A DNA stretch of 64,000 nt from Myxococcales bacterium UBA1238 (GCA_002309015.1 DBWM01000010.1:99765-163764), one strand, 5' to 3'. Counted from the first letter of the stretch, positions 27,201 through 35,804 are shown. Notes: a model not told the origin generated them from the sequence alone. Program-made: numbers and translations.

Positions 27201-29004
27201 CTTTCTCTGGCTCAGATGGCGCTGGTTCTGCCCCTGCATCGGCCTCCCTGGACGATCCTTCTGCCAAAACCGGCTGCTCGGTCGAAGAAGTCTGCTGCTC
27301 CGATGACACCGGTTCTACCCCTGCATCGACTTCAGCAGGCGCCTCTGCCGCAGATGTTTTCGCTTCATCCGTAGGATCTTGTGGCTCTTGTGTGGGCGGC
27401 TTGGGCATGGTTGCGGTGATCGTCTTCTCACTCAATGGAATGATCACCTGGGGTTCATCGAGGCTCTCTATGGGTTCTTCGCTCATCAGGCCCGGATCGG
27501 TCGGCAACTCCAGCGGCCCTGTCCAGGAATTCGCGAATTCATCCGGATCTTCGATTCGATCTTCAGGCGGCAGGAAGGGGCTCCCATCGTTCCCCATATC
27601 CGTAAAGGTCACAGGCAAATGGCCCAGAATGCGGCTGTCGGAGATGGTGTTGTCGAGCTCATCGAGCTCCTCTTTGGTATAGAGGGTCGAGAGGTTGTGA
27701 GGTTTCTTGGCACCACCGGGGAGGAGGAGGGGCGCATCGATGCTCTCATCCTGAGGCGATCGACTCTTTCCATATTCGCTTGATGGGCGCATGGCTGCCC
27801 GCATGAGCGTCATGGATTGCTCACAGGGGGGCGCCTTAATGACGGCACCCGGCTTGAGGGTACCCGTAAAACGGTGCCTGCGAGGCTTTTCGACCGAAGA
27901 TTCTTTTTGAACCGATTGGGTCGCCTGTTCGGTGGTTGCGGTCGTCTGATTCAACGATTCGGGGTTAGGCTTCGATTCCTGCGAAGACAGAGGCTGTGCG
28001 CTCGCATTGCCTGGAGGTGGAACGGGTAGGGTAGCGGCCTCGAGATGGTGGTACAACAGCGCATCCTCCGGCAATGGTTTGCCCGCCTTCTGCTTGTTGT
28101 CCTTGCTCTTAAAGGCCATCTGGGCCGCCAGCTTGGTCGATAGATCTGCCGGAATCTCCATACTCATGGAGGCGGGATCGTACTCCAACTCCCTTTGATA
28201 CGGCATCTCACTTTCATGCAGCCGTGCCAGTTCAAAGGCCACCCGGGGAATCCCTACGTCGGCGATGACCAGCTTCCCCGTCAGCTCCGGACCGCGTCCT
28301 ACCCAATGCCCAATCTTGCTTGCGCCATAGGTGACCGTGAGATCCGCCTTGACCGCAGCTCCTTTGGCCTCACCCGTATCGCTGTTGACGCCGCTTGCGA
28401 TGTCGGCCGACACCACCAGCGCACCATGCCCGTTGATCCATGAGATCGCTTCTGCGCGCATGCCGCCTACTGGCCTGTCTAACCCCGTACCAAACAGGGC
28501 GTCGATGATGAGGTCGTAACTCGATGGATGCGGCAAAGTGGCGATCTCATCGCGGGTTGTCAGTTCAACCACCTGAAGCCCCATCTTCCTGATCGAGATG
28601 AGGTATTCCCCCGTAGTGGGCGTTAAGGGTCCGCAGGCAATGACCTCTGTTTGCATTTTAGCGTTGGCGAGGTACCTTGCCGCCACGATCCCTGTGCTTC
28701 CGTTGTGACCACTGCCACAGACCACAGCGATGCGGGGAGTCCTCTTCATCGACTTGTGTTCACGCAGCAATTGAAGTGCAGCCTCGGCCAGCTGGAGACC
28801 CGCAGACTCAATGAGCGCAGCCTTGGGTACCCCTAGCTTATCGGACGAGTAGCGCTCCGCGCGCCTGATCTCCTCTGCAATGAAGATTTGGAGTCCAAAA
28901 CCATACTCAGGTGGATTGACGGTATATTGCATGGTGCTCGATGTGATCGATGCTGCACATGGATTGCAGCGTGCCGATAAGGCGCGGCCGTCGACTGAAA
29001 TCAT
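24223..29004 (-). CDS. nnr: Bifunctional NAD(P)HX epimerase/dehydratase with ~990-residue low-complexity insert
   Basis: 1593 residues from ATG 29004; an internal ATG at 28932 would remove 24 residues and is equally possible. The N-terminal epimerase domain (about 35-285) shows 'DLIIDALFGTGLDRPVGG' and 'ADIASGVNSDTGEAKGAA', but its GNNGGDG loop reads GHNGSTG. The C-terminal ADP/ATP-dependent NAD(P)HX dehydratase (about 1288-1593) shows 'GHVYVLGGSQGRTG', 'VLTPHPGEAARLLG' and 'GNPGMATAGMGDVLAG' with the conserved Asp. Together they repair hydrated NAD(P)H. Bacterial Nnr is normally about 500 residues; here the domains are separated by acidic Ser/Glu/Pro-rich sequence, TAETAKG repeats and histone-H1-like APAKPRT repeats. 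The frame is open throughout, so this is not a frameshift artefact. Confidence 0.92.
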   Translation of the reverse strand: MISVDGRALSARCNPCAASITSSTMQYTVNPPEYGFGLQIFIAEEIRRAERYSSDKLGVPKAALIESAGLQLAEAALQLLREHKSMKRTPRIAVVCGSGHNGSTGIVAARYLANAKMQTEVIACGPLTPTTGEYLISIRKMGLQVVELTTRDEIATLPHPSSYDLIIDALFGTGLDRPVGGMRAEAISWINGHGALVVSADIASGVNSDTGEAKGAAVKADLTVTYGASKIGHWVGRGPELTGKLVIADVGIPRVAFELARLHESEMPYQRELEYDPASMSMEIPADLSTKLAAQMAFKSKDNKQKAGKPLPEDALLYHHLEAATLPVPPPGNASAQPLSSQESKPNPESLNQTTATTEQATQSVQKESSVEKPRRHRFTGTLKPGAVIKAPPCEQSMTLMRAAMRPSSEYGKSRSPQDESIDAPLLLPGGAKKPHNLSTLYTKEELDELDNTISDSRILGHLPVTFTDMGNDGSPFLPPEDRIEDPDEFANSWTGPLELPTDPGLMSEEPIESLDEPQVIIPLSEKTITATMPKPPTQEPQDPTDEAKTSAAEAPAEVDAGVEPVSSEQQTSSTEQPVLAEGSSREADAGAEPAPSEPEKASNKAPNEAEETTQIPESIADHIALAPQRASLPATPQSESEITAFPPARPSYTDMMNAILAETRPVLHKEEDSEQDPQTLNLSAETDHLERFSEAANEANEKLKKAAKKERKKGAAEAAERARNTQSPQMLSATSEEAIQENDPVAEAPQESEAKPASNEPDQANLEFALLPPESPMSEPEPQIDLFAEPKPSTTETAETAKGTAETAKGTVATAKDTAATAKEADTEARPKRSKQKKSAKPAPAPAPKAAEPAPKAQKQSESIEEKVPSKEPAPAQKAAEPAPEIKVKPTSEPRRKTAHPKRETVQPEPAPAKPKKEPTKPVWNFFTTENSMAVQAFPQVDESESDAPASDPLLAQVTEPSVEAVARPEPPIAEPEPKPEPISPKTAKPRTAPAKPRTAPAKPRTAPAKPIAEKTAKPKTTPAKPKTAPAKPKTAPAKPKAAPAKTVAEKPAAKTPSKAHKAPVKPEESVDLFDDDRQFNLFSLAPMPVRDVTDGQADLQSEGQKEANDAQMKGDDAGSQVQEEGALSPSQATNEADAAASESQMKAQDASGDASKESEKADHEDASGDQADGEELPLLLAIEEAHAKAAQDTGKKPKKRMPRSRQMRKRSLPNRFDKMGPTSKEFLEKARSQPAEEPKKPEPKSEDPHPIIQMNVSASAIDAFSYPIDQEEHQLLPSDPPRAINCDLLPLWQSRRILTEEDALIAFKDRNMNAHKGSQGHVYVLGGSQGRTGCIRLCGHAALKAGAGLATLGTTFEAFGPLSAQLYELMSEPILNEATDKNLLIRHLNQFTALAIGPGFDHRYAPLLRAILPNILAPAVIDAEALNAVAERIPDEGYAVLGLLGRGGPRVLTPHPGEAARLLGCSPSDIQTHRTLAAYKLYQTTNAVVVLKGANTLICGPSGIRVCPFGNPGMATAGMGDVLAGIIAALLARGVQAERAAWAGVVWHALAGDKAAEQSTQNAVVTRDLIAALSTVERELHQQGLSASGTF
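25840..26050 (-). repeat. 21-bp in-frame repeat coding APAKP[RK]T
   Basis: Inside the Nnr insert a 21-bp unit (plus strand GCTTCGCGGGTGCGGTCCTGG) recurs about eight times in two blocks separated by an IAEKTAKP/VAEKPAAK segment. It codes a seven-residue Ala/Pro/Lys repeat like those in histone H1-like and HU-tail proteins. A second 21-bp repeat coding TAETAKG lies near 26525-26620. Both keep frame, consistent with a translated, length-variable linker. Confidence 0.85.
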
Positions 29005-29118
29005 CCGTTATCGGGTAGAAGAACGACGATCGTATGGCGGCCGAGCAGTTGGATTGTTGCAGTGAGACCTCAACAGAAACGCATCGCTTGTTCGATCGAT
29101 ACGGCGTTAATGGGCGAA

Positions 29119-30231
29119 TTACTCGGGGTTATTCTTCGATGAATCGGAGTTGTTCTCCGCTGCATCCGTATGATCAGCGCCTTCGTTGCGTACCTGATCC
29201 CCGTTGCCATCGCCCTGATCAGACGCCTGTATCGAAGATACGATGTCTTCAATGGCTGCATCTGCTGCGGCTGCAACGTCTGAGAGATCCGCTTCCTTGG
29301 CTTCGCTGGGCGGCGTACACGCATCACCGGTTCCATCGATCGAAACCCCAGTCACCTCGGGATTCACCTTCGACTTGAGATCCACGTTCTCCTGAATCAA
29401 CAACTCGAGGTTATGGATCGCCTGAGGCATCCCCTGAGCCGCTGCCATCCCATACCATTCGCACGCCTTGGCCAGATCGCGCTTGCTTTTATCGCCCTGG
29501 GAGTACATGACGCCGAGGTTAAACTGCGCTTGCTCCGAACCTCGTTCGCCCGCCCGCTGATACCAGAGTTCGGCCATATCGAGGCTTTGTTCGACTCCAA
29601 GGCCCTCTGCATACAACACCGCCAGGTTATATTGTGACTTTGCATGCCCATGTTCTGCGGCCATGTTGAACCAGCGGGCCGCTTCAGTGTAGTCCTGAGG
29701 CAATGTATCGCCATCGCAGCACATGCAACCCAGGGTGTAGGCCGCATCATCCATCCCACCAATGGCCGCCTTGCGATAATATTCTACGGCCTTCTCGCGA
29801 TCCTGCTCCACGCCTTCGCCCTTATAGAGCATGATGGCCAGGTTATATTGTGCCTCATGCACGCCCCGATCCGCCGCATCCTGCAACAATAAGGCAGCCC
29901 CCTGTCCACTCTGTTCTACGCCATCACCTTCGTTGATCATGCATGCCAGGTTACATTCGGCCTGCAGATGCCCACCCTCGATGGCCTTCTGGTAGCACTG
30001 GATCGCCATCACAGGGTTCTTGGGTACTCCCAACCCCCGACGATACAGGTTGCCCAGGTTGAAGTACGCCTCTATGTTCCCCTGGTTGGCAGCCTGCCTG
30101 AACCAATAATGGGCCATGGTGGGGTTGGCTTCGACGCCCACACCCAACAAATAGATATTGCCGAGATCGTTCTGTGCTTCTGCGGATCCCAGCTGAGCGG
30201 CATTGATGCAACTGGCCAAATCGACTGACAT
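29119..30231 (-). CDS. Sel1-repeat (SLR) protein
   Basis: Start ATG 30229-30231 with GGAGG seven bases upstream (the frame extends further but without support), giving 370 residues. About eight Sel1/TPR-like repeats of 36 residues run from about 10 to 310 (pattern 'AQxNLGxhYxxGxGVxxDxxxAxxWhxxAAxxG'). The C-terminus is an acidic Asp/Glu/Asn-rich tail. No signal peptide, so probably cytosolic. Sel1 repeats bind proteins and often serve in signalling or secretion-related complexes; the partner is unknown. It is the first of three Sel1 proteins in this window and lies 114 bp upstream of nnr on the same strand. Confidence 0.9.
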   Translation of the reverse strand: MSVDLASCINAAQLGSAEAQNDLGNIYLLGVGVEANPTMAHYWFRQAANQGNIEAYFNLGNLYRRGLGVPKNPVMAIQCYQKAIEGGHLQAECNLACMINEGDGVEQSGQGAALLLQDAADRGVHEAQYNLAIMLYKGEGVEQDREKAVEYYRKAAIGGMDDAAYTLGCMCCDGDTLPQDYTEAARWFNMAAEHGHAKSQYNLAVLYAEGLGVEQSLDMAELWYQRAGERGSEQAQFNLGVMYSQGDKSKRDLAKACEWYGMAAAQGMPQAIHNLELLIQENVDLKSKVNPEVTGVSIDGTGDACTPPSEAKEADLSDVAAAADAAIEDIVSSIQASDQGDGNGDQVRNEGADHTDAAENNSDSSKNNPE

Positions 30232-30500
30232 GATGGAACCTCCATGCTTTACAAATGGATTATTTTCGCAGAGCCCATGGGAGAACTCAATCGAAATGAA
30301 TGCCGTCAGGCGTCCATCCGGGCGGATTTTCAGGGGGCTGGCCTGAAGGGCCCCGTTCGCAGTGATCGAGGGCCTGTTTCGGAGCAGTGAGCGGCGTTTG
30401 GCGGTGAATGGGGCAGAGGTGAACCCTGAGCGCGCGGGATGCACTCGGTTTTTGTGAAGTTGCCGGACCTCTGCCTGGAGAGGATTCGACCCGGATGGGG

Positions 30501-31127
30501 TCAGCGGTTGGCGTCCCAGACGCGGCGGAGATCGGCTTCGGAGATGGGGCCCTGGCGATGGATCTGGAGATCACCGTTGCTGAGACCGACCACCGTGCTG
30601 CCTGCCGACAACGCATCGCTTCCCTGCGGCGCCGGTGCACCTTCTTCCCACAGCACCCCATCTACGTCGATCAGGGTCATGTTCTCCGCTGCTTCGATGC
30701 TGCGGGCTGCCGGTTCACCTGATCGATTGGCGCTGGTCGCGATGAGGGGCTCCCCCAATGCCTCCACCAATGCCCGTGCCAGGGGATGTGGCGATATGCG
30801 CACCCCGACCATGTTCGTCCCTGCGGTCACCTGTGCAGGCAGCCCCGGGAAGGCCGGCACCACGAGGGTCAGGGGCCCCGGCCAGAAGGCCTCCGCCAGA
30901 CAGATCAGCGGCGTCTCTATACTGCGTACGCGGAGATAGTCGATGGAGGGCAGCAGGATCGGCAGGGGTTTACCGCTGGGTCGACCTTTGGCACTCACGA
31001 TCCTGGAGACCGCCTGCGCGTCGTATGCCCTGCAACCCAGCCCAAAGCTGGTGTCGGTGGGGAAGGCGATGACCCCTCCCTTCCGTAAGCATGCGAGGGA
31101 TTCCTGAAGGTTTAATCTGCGTAACAT
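30501..31127 (-). CDS. tsaC: L-threonylcarbamoyladenylate synthase, TsaC/Sua5/YrdC family
   Basis: Start ATG 31125-31127 after GGAG; the frame upstream of this lacks support. 208 residues. The YrdC fold motifs are clear: 'GGVIAFPTDTSFGLGC', 'SAKGRPSGKPLPILL' (the Lys-Arg-x-x-x-K-P substrate motif), 'FWPGPLTLV', 'VGVRISPHPLA' and 'PLIATSANRSGEP'. It makes threonylcarbamoyl-AMP from Thr, bicarbonate and ATP for t6A37 modification of ANN-decoding tRNAs, an essential step. It lacks the extra C-terminal Sua5 domain, so TsaC is the better name. Upstream lies a 588-bp gap with a possible leader hairpin. Confidence 0.9.
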   Translation of the reverse strand: MLRRLNLQESLACLRKGGVIAFPTDTSFGLGCRAYDAQAVSRIVSAKGRPSGKPLPILLPSIDYLRVRSIETPLICLAEAFWPGPLTLVVPAFPGLPAQVTAGTNMVGVRISPHPLARALVEALGEPLIATSANRSGEPAARSIEAAENMTLIDVDGVLWEEGAPAPQGSDALSAGSTVVGLSNGDLQIHRQGPISEADLRRVWDANR

Positions 31128-31715
31128 CGCGACTCCAAAGGTTAACTTCGCGCCCTGCGGGGATGCTTTGCGCGTAACGCCAAAAGGTGATTCGTCCCCT
31201 GCATAGAAAGATGAAGGCGCCTCCACATTCCGGTGAAGACGCCTTCGAAGGCCTTTGGCGAAAAAGATGGTCTTGGGCAGCGTGATCAAAAACCCTTTAC
31301 CTCAGAAAAGGTGGGCAAGATGATGAACGACTTTAGGCTTCTGAGACGCGTCAGCATGCACACCATCGCCAGAAGATCGAGCCCCGGGTTTTGGTACAGG
31401 GATTAATCGTTAGCCCTCACATCTCCTTTGCAAAGAACCTGTGCGTAAATATATCCGGCCTGAGCGGATTGCCAAGAGGAAAGATGGGGCGCGCTCTTTT
31501 TCGGGGTGCGTAGAGCGCGGTTGCGGGCAGCGGAGTGGATCTTCGTATCAAGCGTCCTTTTTAAAAAAGCCTTGCCTCGTCTGCTCATTGCGATACCAAT
31601 CGTTTCTTTTCTTAAAGATCTTGCGCTCCAAGGTAGAGTTCTGTATCGAAATCCGTGTTTTTCAATGGCTTTCGCAGAGTAAGAGCGGGAGCTCATGTTG
31701 TTTTTGGGGGTTCTC
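31128..31715. other. Divergent gene-free interval between tsaC and the ABC importer
   Basis: 588 bp between the minus-strand tsaC and the plus-strand importer operon; it should contain both promoters. Short frames here have no coding character that I trust. A 14-bp stem-loop lies at 31213-31246. The segment near 31560-31680 is relatively A/T-rich and is the likeliest site of the importer promoter, but I see no clear -35/-10 pair or operator palindrome. No tRNA cloverleaf found. Confidence 0.5.
31213..31246 (-). promoter_or_regulatory. Stem-loop in the tsaC leader
   Basis: GAAGGCGCCTCCAC (31213-31226) pairs with GTGAAGACGCCTTC (31233-31246) with two mismatches and a 6-nt loop. On the minus strand it lies about 86 nt upstream of the tsaC start. 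It has no adjacent T-run on that strand. It may be a leader structure or an orphan inverted repeat. Confidence 0.3.
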
Positions 31716-32789
31716 ATGGCGCGCGTTGAGCTCGATAAAATCGGTAAACGCTATCCCAACGGTTTTGAGGCGGTTGAAGCCTTTTCACTCGATATTGCCG
31801 ATCGGGAATTCATTGTTTTGGTCGGACCTTCCGGTTGCGGAAAATCGACCACATTACGCATGGTTGCAGGTCTTGAAACGATCACAACCGGCGAAATGCG
31901 CATCGATGGCGTTCGCGTAAACGAATTGCCGCCCAAAAAGCGCGACGTGGCGATGGTTTTCCAATCCTACGCGCTCTATCCGCATATGACGGTTCGCGAA
32001 AACATGGCGTTTGGTTTGGAGCTGCAAAAACTCCCCAAGGAAGAGATCAGAAAGCGCGTCGAAGAAGTCGCAGAACGCCTTGAAATTAAAGAACTTTTAG
32101 ACCGTAAACCGAAGGCCATGTCGGGCGGTCAGCGTCAGCGCGTGGCGATGGGCCGCGCGATCGTGCGCCATCCCAAGGTGTTTTTGTTCGACGAGCCGCT
32201 CTCCAACCTGGATGCCAAGCTGCGTTTGCAGATGCGCGTTGAGGTGAGCCGCCTGCACCACAGCCTGGGCGCGACTTCGATTTACGTCACCCACGATCAG
32301 GTGGAGGCGATGACCCTGGCCGACCGCATCGTGCTGATGAAGCGCGGCAAAGTGCAGCAAATCGGGCGCCCGCTGGATTTGTACGACCGGCCCTGCAATC
32401 TGTTTGTGGCCACCTTTATCGGCAGCCCTTCGATGAACGTGGTCGAGGCAACGATCGAAGACGGCTGGATTTGCGGCGATGGCTTTAGGGTGCCTCTCGA
32501 TGCGCGCTGGCAGGCGAGTGTGGGACAACGGATTCAGCTCGGTGTGCGCCCGCAGCATCTGTCGCTGACGAACGAAATTTCGGGCAGCCTGCAGGCTCAG
32601 GTGGAAGTGGTCGAGCCGATGGGCAGCGAGAGCAATCTTTATTGCAGAGCGGGTAAAAACCTTTACACGGTTCGTCAGGAAGGCGTCTCGGAACTGCGCC
32701 CCGGCGACCATGTGAATCTCTCTTTTGATACCGCGCATTTACATTTGTTTGATGCCGAGAGTGAGAAGCGCATTGGAGAGCAAGCATGA
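31716..32789 (+). CDS. malK: Maltose-type ABC importer ATPase (MalK/UgpC family)
   Basis: 357 residues from ATG 31716 behind GGGG; ATG 31695 would add seven residues and cannot be excluded. Walker A GPSGCGKST (38-46), Q-loop 'VFQSYALYPHM', signature MSGGQRQRV (135-143), Walker B VFLFDEP (155-161) and switch His193 are intact. The C-terminal 120 residues form the TOBE/OB regulatory domain typical of CUT1 sugar importers. It energises the permease pair encoded downstream, on the cytosolic face. Its stop overlaps the binding-protein start by four bases. The sugar is probably maltose or a related oligosaccharide; the ATPase alone does not prove this. Confidence 0.92.
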   Translation: MARVELDKIGKRYPNGFEAVEAFSLDIADREFIVLVGPSGCGKSTTLRMVAGLETITTGEMRIDGVRVNELPPKKRDVAMVFQSYALYPHMTVRENMAFGLELQKLPKEEIRKRVEEVAERLEIKELLDRKPKAMSGGQRQRVAMGRAIVRHPKVFLFDEPLSNLDAKLRLQMRVEVSRLHHSLGATSIYVTHDQVEAMTLADRIVLMKRGKVQQIGRPLDLYDRPCNLFVATFIGSPSMNVVEATIEDGWICGDGFRVPLDARWQASVGQRIQLGVRPQHLSLTNEISGSLQAQVEVVEPMGSESNLYCRAGKNLYTVRQEGVSELRPGDHVNLSFDTAHLHLFDAESEKRIGEQA

Positions 32790-34132
32790 GGCAAAACGCG
32801 TGTTTTCTGACTGCGTTGACCCTTCTTCTGGGCTCGGTCTCGCTTTTGGGATGTGATGCCCGCGAAGCTGAAAATACCTTAGTGATTTGGCATGCTTACC
32901 GAGGCGCTGAGGAAGAACAGCTGAAAGAAGTCGTCAAGCATTTTGAAGAAAAGAAGGCGAAGGAAGGGCAGCCTCAGCCGGTGCGCATCGTGGGCCTGCC
33001 GTACGACGCCTTTGCAAACAAGCTTTCAAACGCGATTCCGCGCGGTAACGGTCCGGATTTATTCATCTTTGCGCACGATCGCCTGGGAGACTGGGCCGAG
33101 ACCGACCTGCTCGAACCGATCAGCTTCTGGGCGGACGAAAAGCTCGCGGATCTTTACCTGGACGGTACATTGGAGCCGCTGACCTACCGCGGCGATCTGT
33201 ATGGCCTGCCCACCTCTTACAAGAGTTTGGTGCTGTTTTACGACAAAACCCTGGTCGATCACCCGCCGAAGACCACGGACGAGATGATCGCGCAGGCGAA
33301 GGCCGTTCGCGCCAAGGGCAATGACTATTGGGGTATCGCGTACGAGATCGACGATCTCTACTCCCATGCCGCCTGGCTGCACGGGTTTGGCGGGCATATT
33401 TACGCGCCGAATGCTCAAAATCCCGACGAGCTCGCCATCGACGACGACAAGGTGGCGCAGAGCATGCTGTTCTCGCGGCGCTTGCTCAAAACCGAGAAGA
33501 TCTTCCCCGAAGAGGCCAACGGCTCTTTGGTGACCAGCCTGTTTTTGCAGCATAAACTCGCGTTTGCGGTCTCCGGGCCCTGGTTTGTGGCCGAGCTCGA
33601 AGGGCATGATTCCTGGGCGACGACGACGATGCCGGTGGTTTCGGAGACGGGGCTTCCGGCAAAGCCGTTTATGGGCGTGGAAGGCGTATTTTTGAGCAAG
33701 CGTTCGACCCACAAGCGGGCGGCATTTGAGCTCATGAAATACCTGACCGGTGACGAAGAGGCGATCGATCGCATGGACAAGGCGGGGCAGATCGTGGCCA
33801 ACCGGTCAGCGTACGAAAAATGTAATGAATTAAAGACGTTGGATGCGGATCGCAAGGCGCCGGCTGAGGGGACTGCGACCGCTCTCGCGCATCGCGTGGC
33901 GGCTTCGGCGGGCTGGCTTGTGGCCATGAAAAAGCCCGAGTACCAGCGCTGCCTTTCGCATCCCGAGCGCCAGGTGTTTCAGTTGCAGGCGGCTCAAACG
34001 GAACCGATGTCGAATCGCCCGCATATGAACCGCGTGTGGACGCCCATGAAGCGCGCCCTCTCCAATGTGATCGTCTACGGCAAGGATCCCAAAGTGGTTT
34101 TGCCCGAGACGGTGAAGCAGATTCAAAAATAG
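32786..34132 (+). CDS. malE: Sugar-binding lipoprotein of the ABC importer (MalE-like)
   Basis: 448 residues, ATG 32786 overlapping the ATPase stop (ATGA). Lipobox L-L-G-C23. The mature protein has the family-1 solute-binding fold: 'NTLVIWHAYRGAEEEQLKEV', 'GPDLFIFAHDRLGDWAE', 'LYGLPTSYKSLVLFYDK', 'FAVSGPWFVAEL' and the C-terminal 'NRVWTPMKRAL'. These match maltose/maltodextrin-binding proteins. Compared with E. coli MalE there is an added helical segment between the 'AYEKC' region and the C-terminus (about 345-410), possibly a clade feature. Anchored by lipid in the inner or outer membrane and delivering substrate to the permease. No amylase or glucosidase gene is nearby. Confidence 0.88.
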   Translation: MRQNACFLTALTLLLGSVSLLGCDAREAENTLVIWHAYRGAEEEQLKEVVKHFEEKKAKEGQPQPVRIVGLPYDAFANKLSNAIPRGNGPDLFIFAHDRLGDWAETDLLEPISFWADEKLADLYLDGTLEPLTYRGDLYGLPTSYKSLVLFYDKTLVDHPPKTTDEMIAQAKAVRAKGNDYWGIAYEIDDLYSHAAWLHGFGGHIYAPNAQNPDELAIDDDKVAQSMLFSRRLLKTEKIFPEEANGSLVTSLFLQHKLAFAVSGPWFVAELEGHDSWATTTMPVVSETGLPAKPFMGVEGVFLSKRSTHKRAAFELMKYLTGDEEAIDRMDKAGQIVANRSAYEKCNELKTLDADRKAPAEGTATALAHRVAASAGWLVAMKKPEYQRCLSHPERQVFQLQAAQTEPMSNRPHMNRVWTPMKRALSNVIVYGKDPKVVLPETVKQIQK

Positions 34133-34142
34133 GTGAAGCGGC

Positions 34143-35804
34143 ATGAGCGAAATTCAGCAAACAGAACAGCGATCGGGCTTGATTGCGCCTTGCATTGCGA
34201 TGGTTTTGGCGCTCATCGCGGGGGGAGCGGCTTTACAGGGTTATGCCGATCACCGTTACGCGTCGGTTGCAGAATATCAGGCGACCAAGCTGGCGCAGGA
34301 TATCACCGCACAGGCAAACCCGTCTCAATTCGCGCAAGAGTCTGAAAAACAAGGCTTTTTGGTCCGAATGATCGAGGATCAGAAGGGCCAGAGCAAATAC
34401 AGTTTTTTGCGCAAGCTGAAATATCAGGTGGATCCCGAACGCCAGGGGAAGGCGCTCGATCCGAACGACGATCGCGACAAGGCCTCGGCCGACGCCTTTC
34501 TGGCGGCATTAGGCGGGGCTAAGGTCTCGGATGTGACCGATTCTAAAGGACATTTGCTGGCAAAGCGCGGGATGCATCGCATCGATGATCTTCACGTGGC
34601 GGCGGCAGATGCCAAGGTGATCGCGTATCAGGCGCCCTGGTTTAAACTTTTGGGCTTTGCGATTTTGGGCTTTGTGCTCTGGGGCCTCTGCGTGAAGTTC
34701 GGTCCGCGCAAGCGCTGGCCGCCTCTGCTGGGCTTTCTCCTGGGCGGCGCTGCCATCTTAACTCCGGTTGCGATGGAGCTTTTTGGACTCGACGGCCGCA
34801 TATTGGGTGACTGGGCTTCGAAGGTGCCGACATCGGGCGAACTCATCCCCGTGGCTGCAGCGTTGCTCCCGATCGTGGGCTTTGGCGTTTACGGCATGAT
34901 CCGCCGCGGCGTCGCATCGCCCAACCGCCTGGCGTTTACGTACATCACCCCCGCGATGCTCGGGATGGCGCTCCTGATCCTGGTGCCCTTTGCCATCGGC
35001 GTGGGCCTCGCGTTCATGCATCACGATCACGGGCATTACACCTTTGTGGGCTTAAGGAACTTCATCGACATCATTTCGAGCGACGGCACTTCGATCACCG
35101 ATCCGCTGAATTTTTACTTTACCCTCGGGGTGACCATCCTCTGGACGCTGACCAACGTCTTTTTGCACGTCGCTATCGGCCTTGCGCTGGCGCTGATCTT
35201 AAAGAACCCCACATTGCGCTTTAAGGGCGTCTACCGCGTGCTTCTGATCGTGCCCTGGGCGGTGCCGAGCTACATCACGGCGCTCGTTTGGAAGGGCATG
35301 TTTAACAAGCAATATGGCTTAATTAACAACATCTTAGAGACGCTCGGCATCGAGCCGATCGCGTGGTTCGGGCAGTTCTGGACGTCGTTTTCGGCCAACC
35401 TGACCACCAATACCTGGCTCGGGTTCCCGTTCATGATGGTGGTCGCTTTGGGCGCGCTGCAGTCGATCCCCACGGATTTGTACGAAGCGGCCGAAGTCGA
35501 TGGTGCCAATCAATGGCAGCAATTTAAGAAAATCACTTTGCCCCTGTTGATGCCCGCGCTGTTGCCCTCTGTGATTCTGGGCTCCATCTGGACGTTCAAC
35601 ATGTTCAACATCATCTACCTGGTGAGTGGCGGCCAGCCCAACGGCGCAACCGACATCCTGATCGTCGAGGCTTACCGATACGCCTTCGAGCAAAACCGCT
35701 ACGGCTATGCGGCGGCTTACTCGATGCTGATCTTCTTCATCTTGTGGGGCTATTCGAAAGTCACCGAACGGGTTTCGAAGGCTGCGGAAAGTGTGTACGG
35801 ATGA
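34143..35804 (+). CDS. malF: ABC sugar importer permease (MalF-like) with N-terminal extracytoplasmic domain
   Basis: 553 residues, ATG 34143. The C-terminal 280 residues are a MalF-type permease with the EAA loop 'EAAEVDGANQWQQFKKITLP' that contacts the ATPase. The N-terminus is unusual: one helix (about 13-33), a soluble charged region of about 125 residues (35-160) predicted outside the membrane, then three further helices before the core. E. coli MalF instead carries its large periplasmic P2 loop between helices 3 and 4, which is absent here. The extra domain may dock the binding protein or sense substrate; that is inference. Ten bases downstream of malE and overlapping malG. Confidence 0.9.
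   Translation: MSEIQQTEQRSGLIAPCIAMVLALIAGGAALQGYADHRYASVAEYQATKLAQDITAQANPSQFAQESEKQGFLVRMIEDQKGQSKYSFLRKLKYQVDPERQGKALDPNDDRDKASADAFLAALGGAKVSDVTDSKGHLLAKRGMHRIDDLHVAAADAKVIAYQAPWFKLLGFAILGFVLWGLCVKFGPRKRWPPLLGFLLGGAAILTPVAMELFGLDGRILGDWASKVPTSGELIPVAAALLPIVGFGVYGMIRRGVASPNRLAFTYITPAMLGMALLILVPFAIGVGLAFMHHDHGHYTFVGLRNFIDIISSDGTSITDPLNFYFTLGVTILWTLTNVFLHVAIGLALALILKNPTLRFKGVYRVLLIVPWAVPSYITALVWKGMFNKQYGLINNILETLGIEPIAWFGQFWTSFSANLTTNTWLGFPFMMVVALGALQSIPTDLYEAAEVDGANQWQQFKKITLPLLMPALLPSVILGSIWTFNMFNIIYLVSGGQPNGATDILIVEAYRYAFEQNRYGYAAAYSMLIFFILWGYSKVTERVSKAAESVYG

Noticed and set aside
31128..31715. Possible tRNA or riboswitch in the gap before the ABC importer
   Set aside because: I could not find a cloverleaf, a GGTTCRA-type T-loop or a known riboswitch core by eye.
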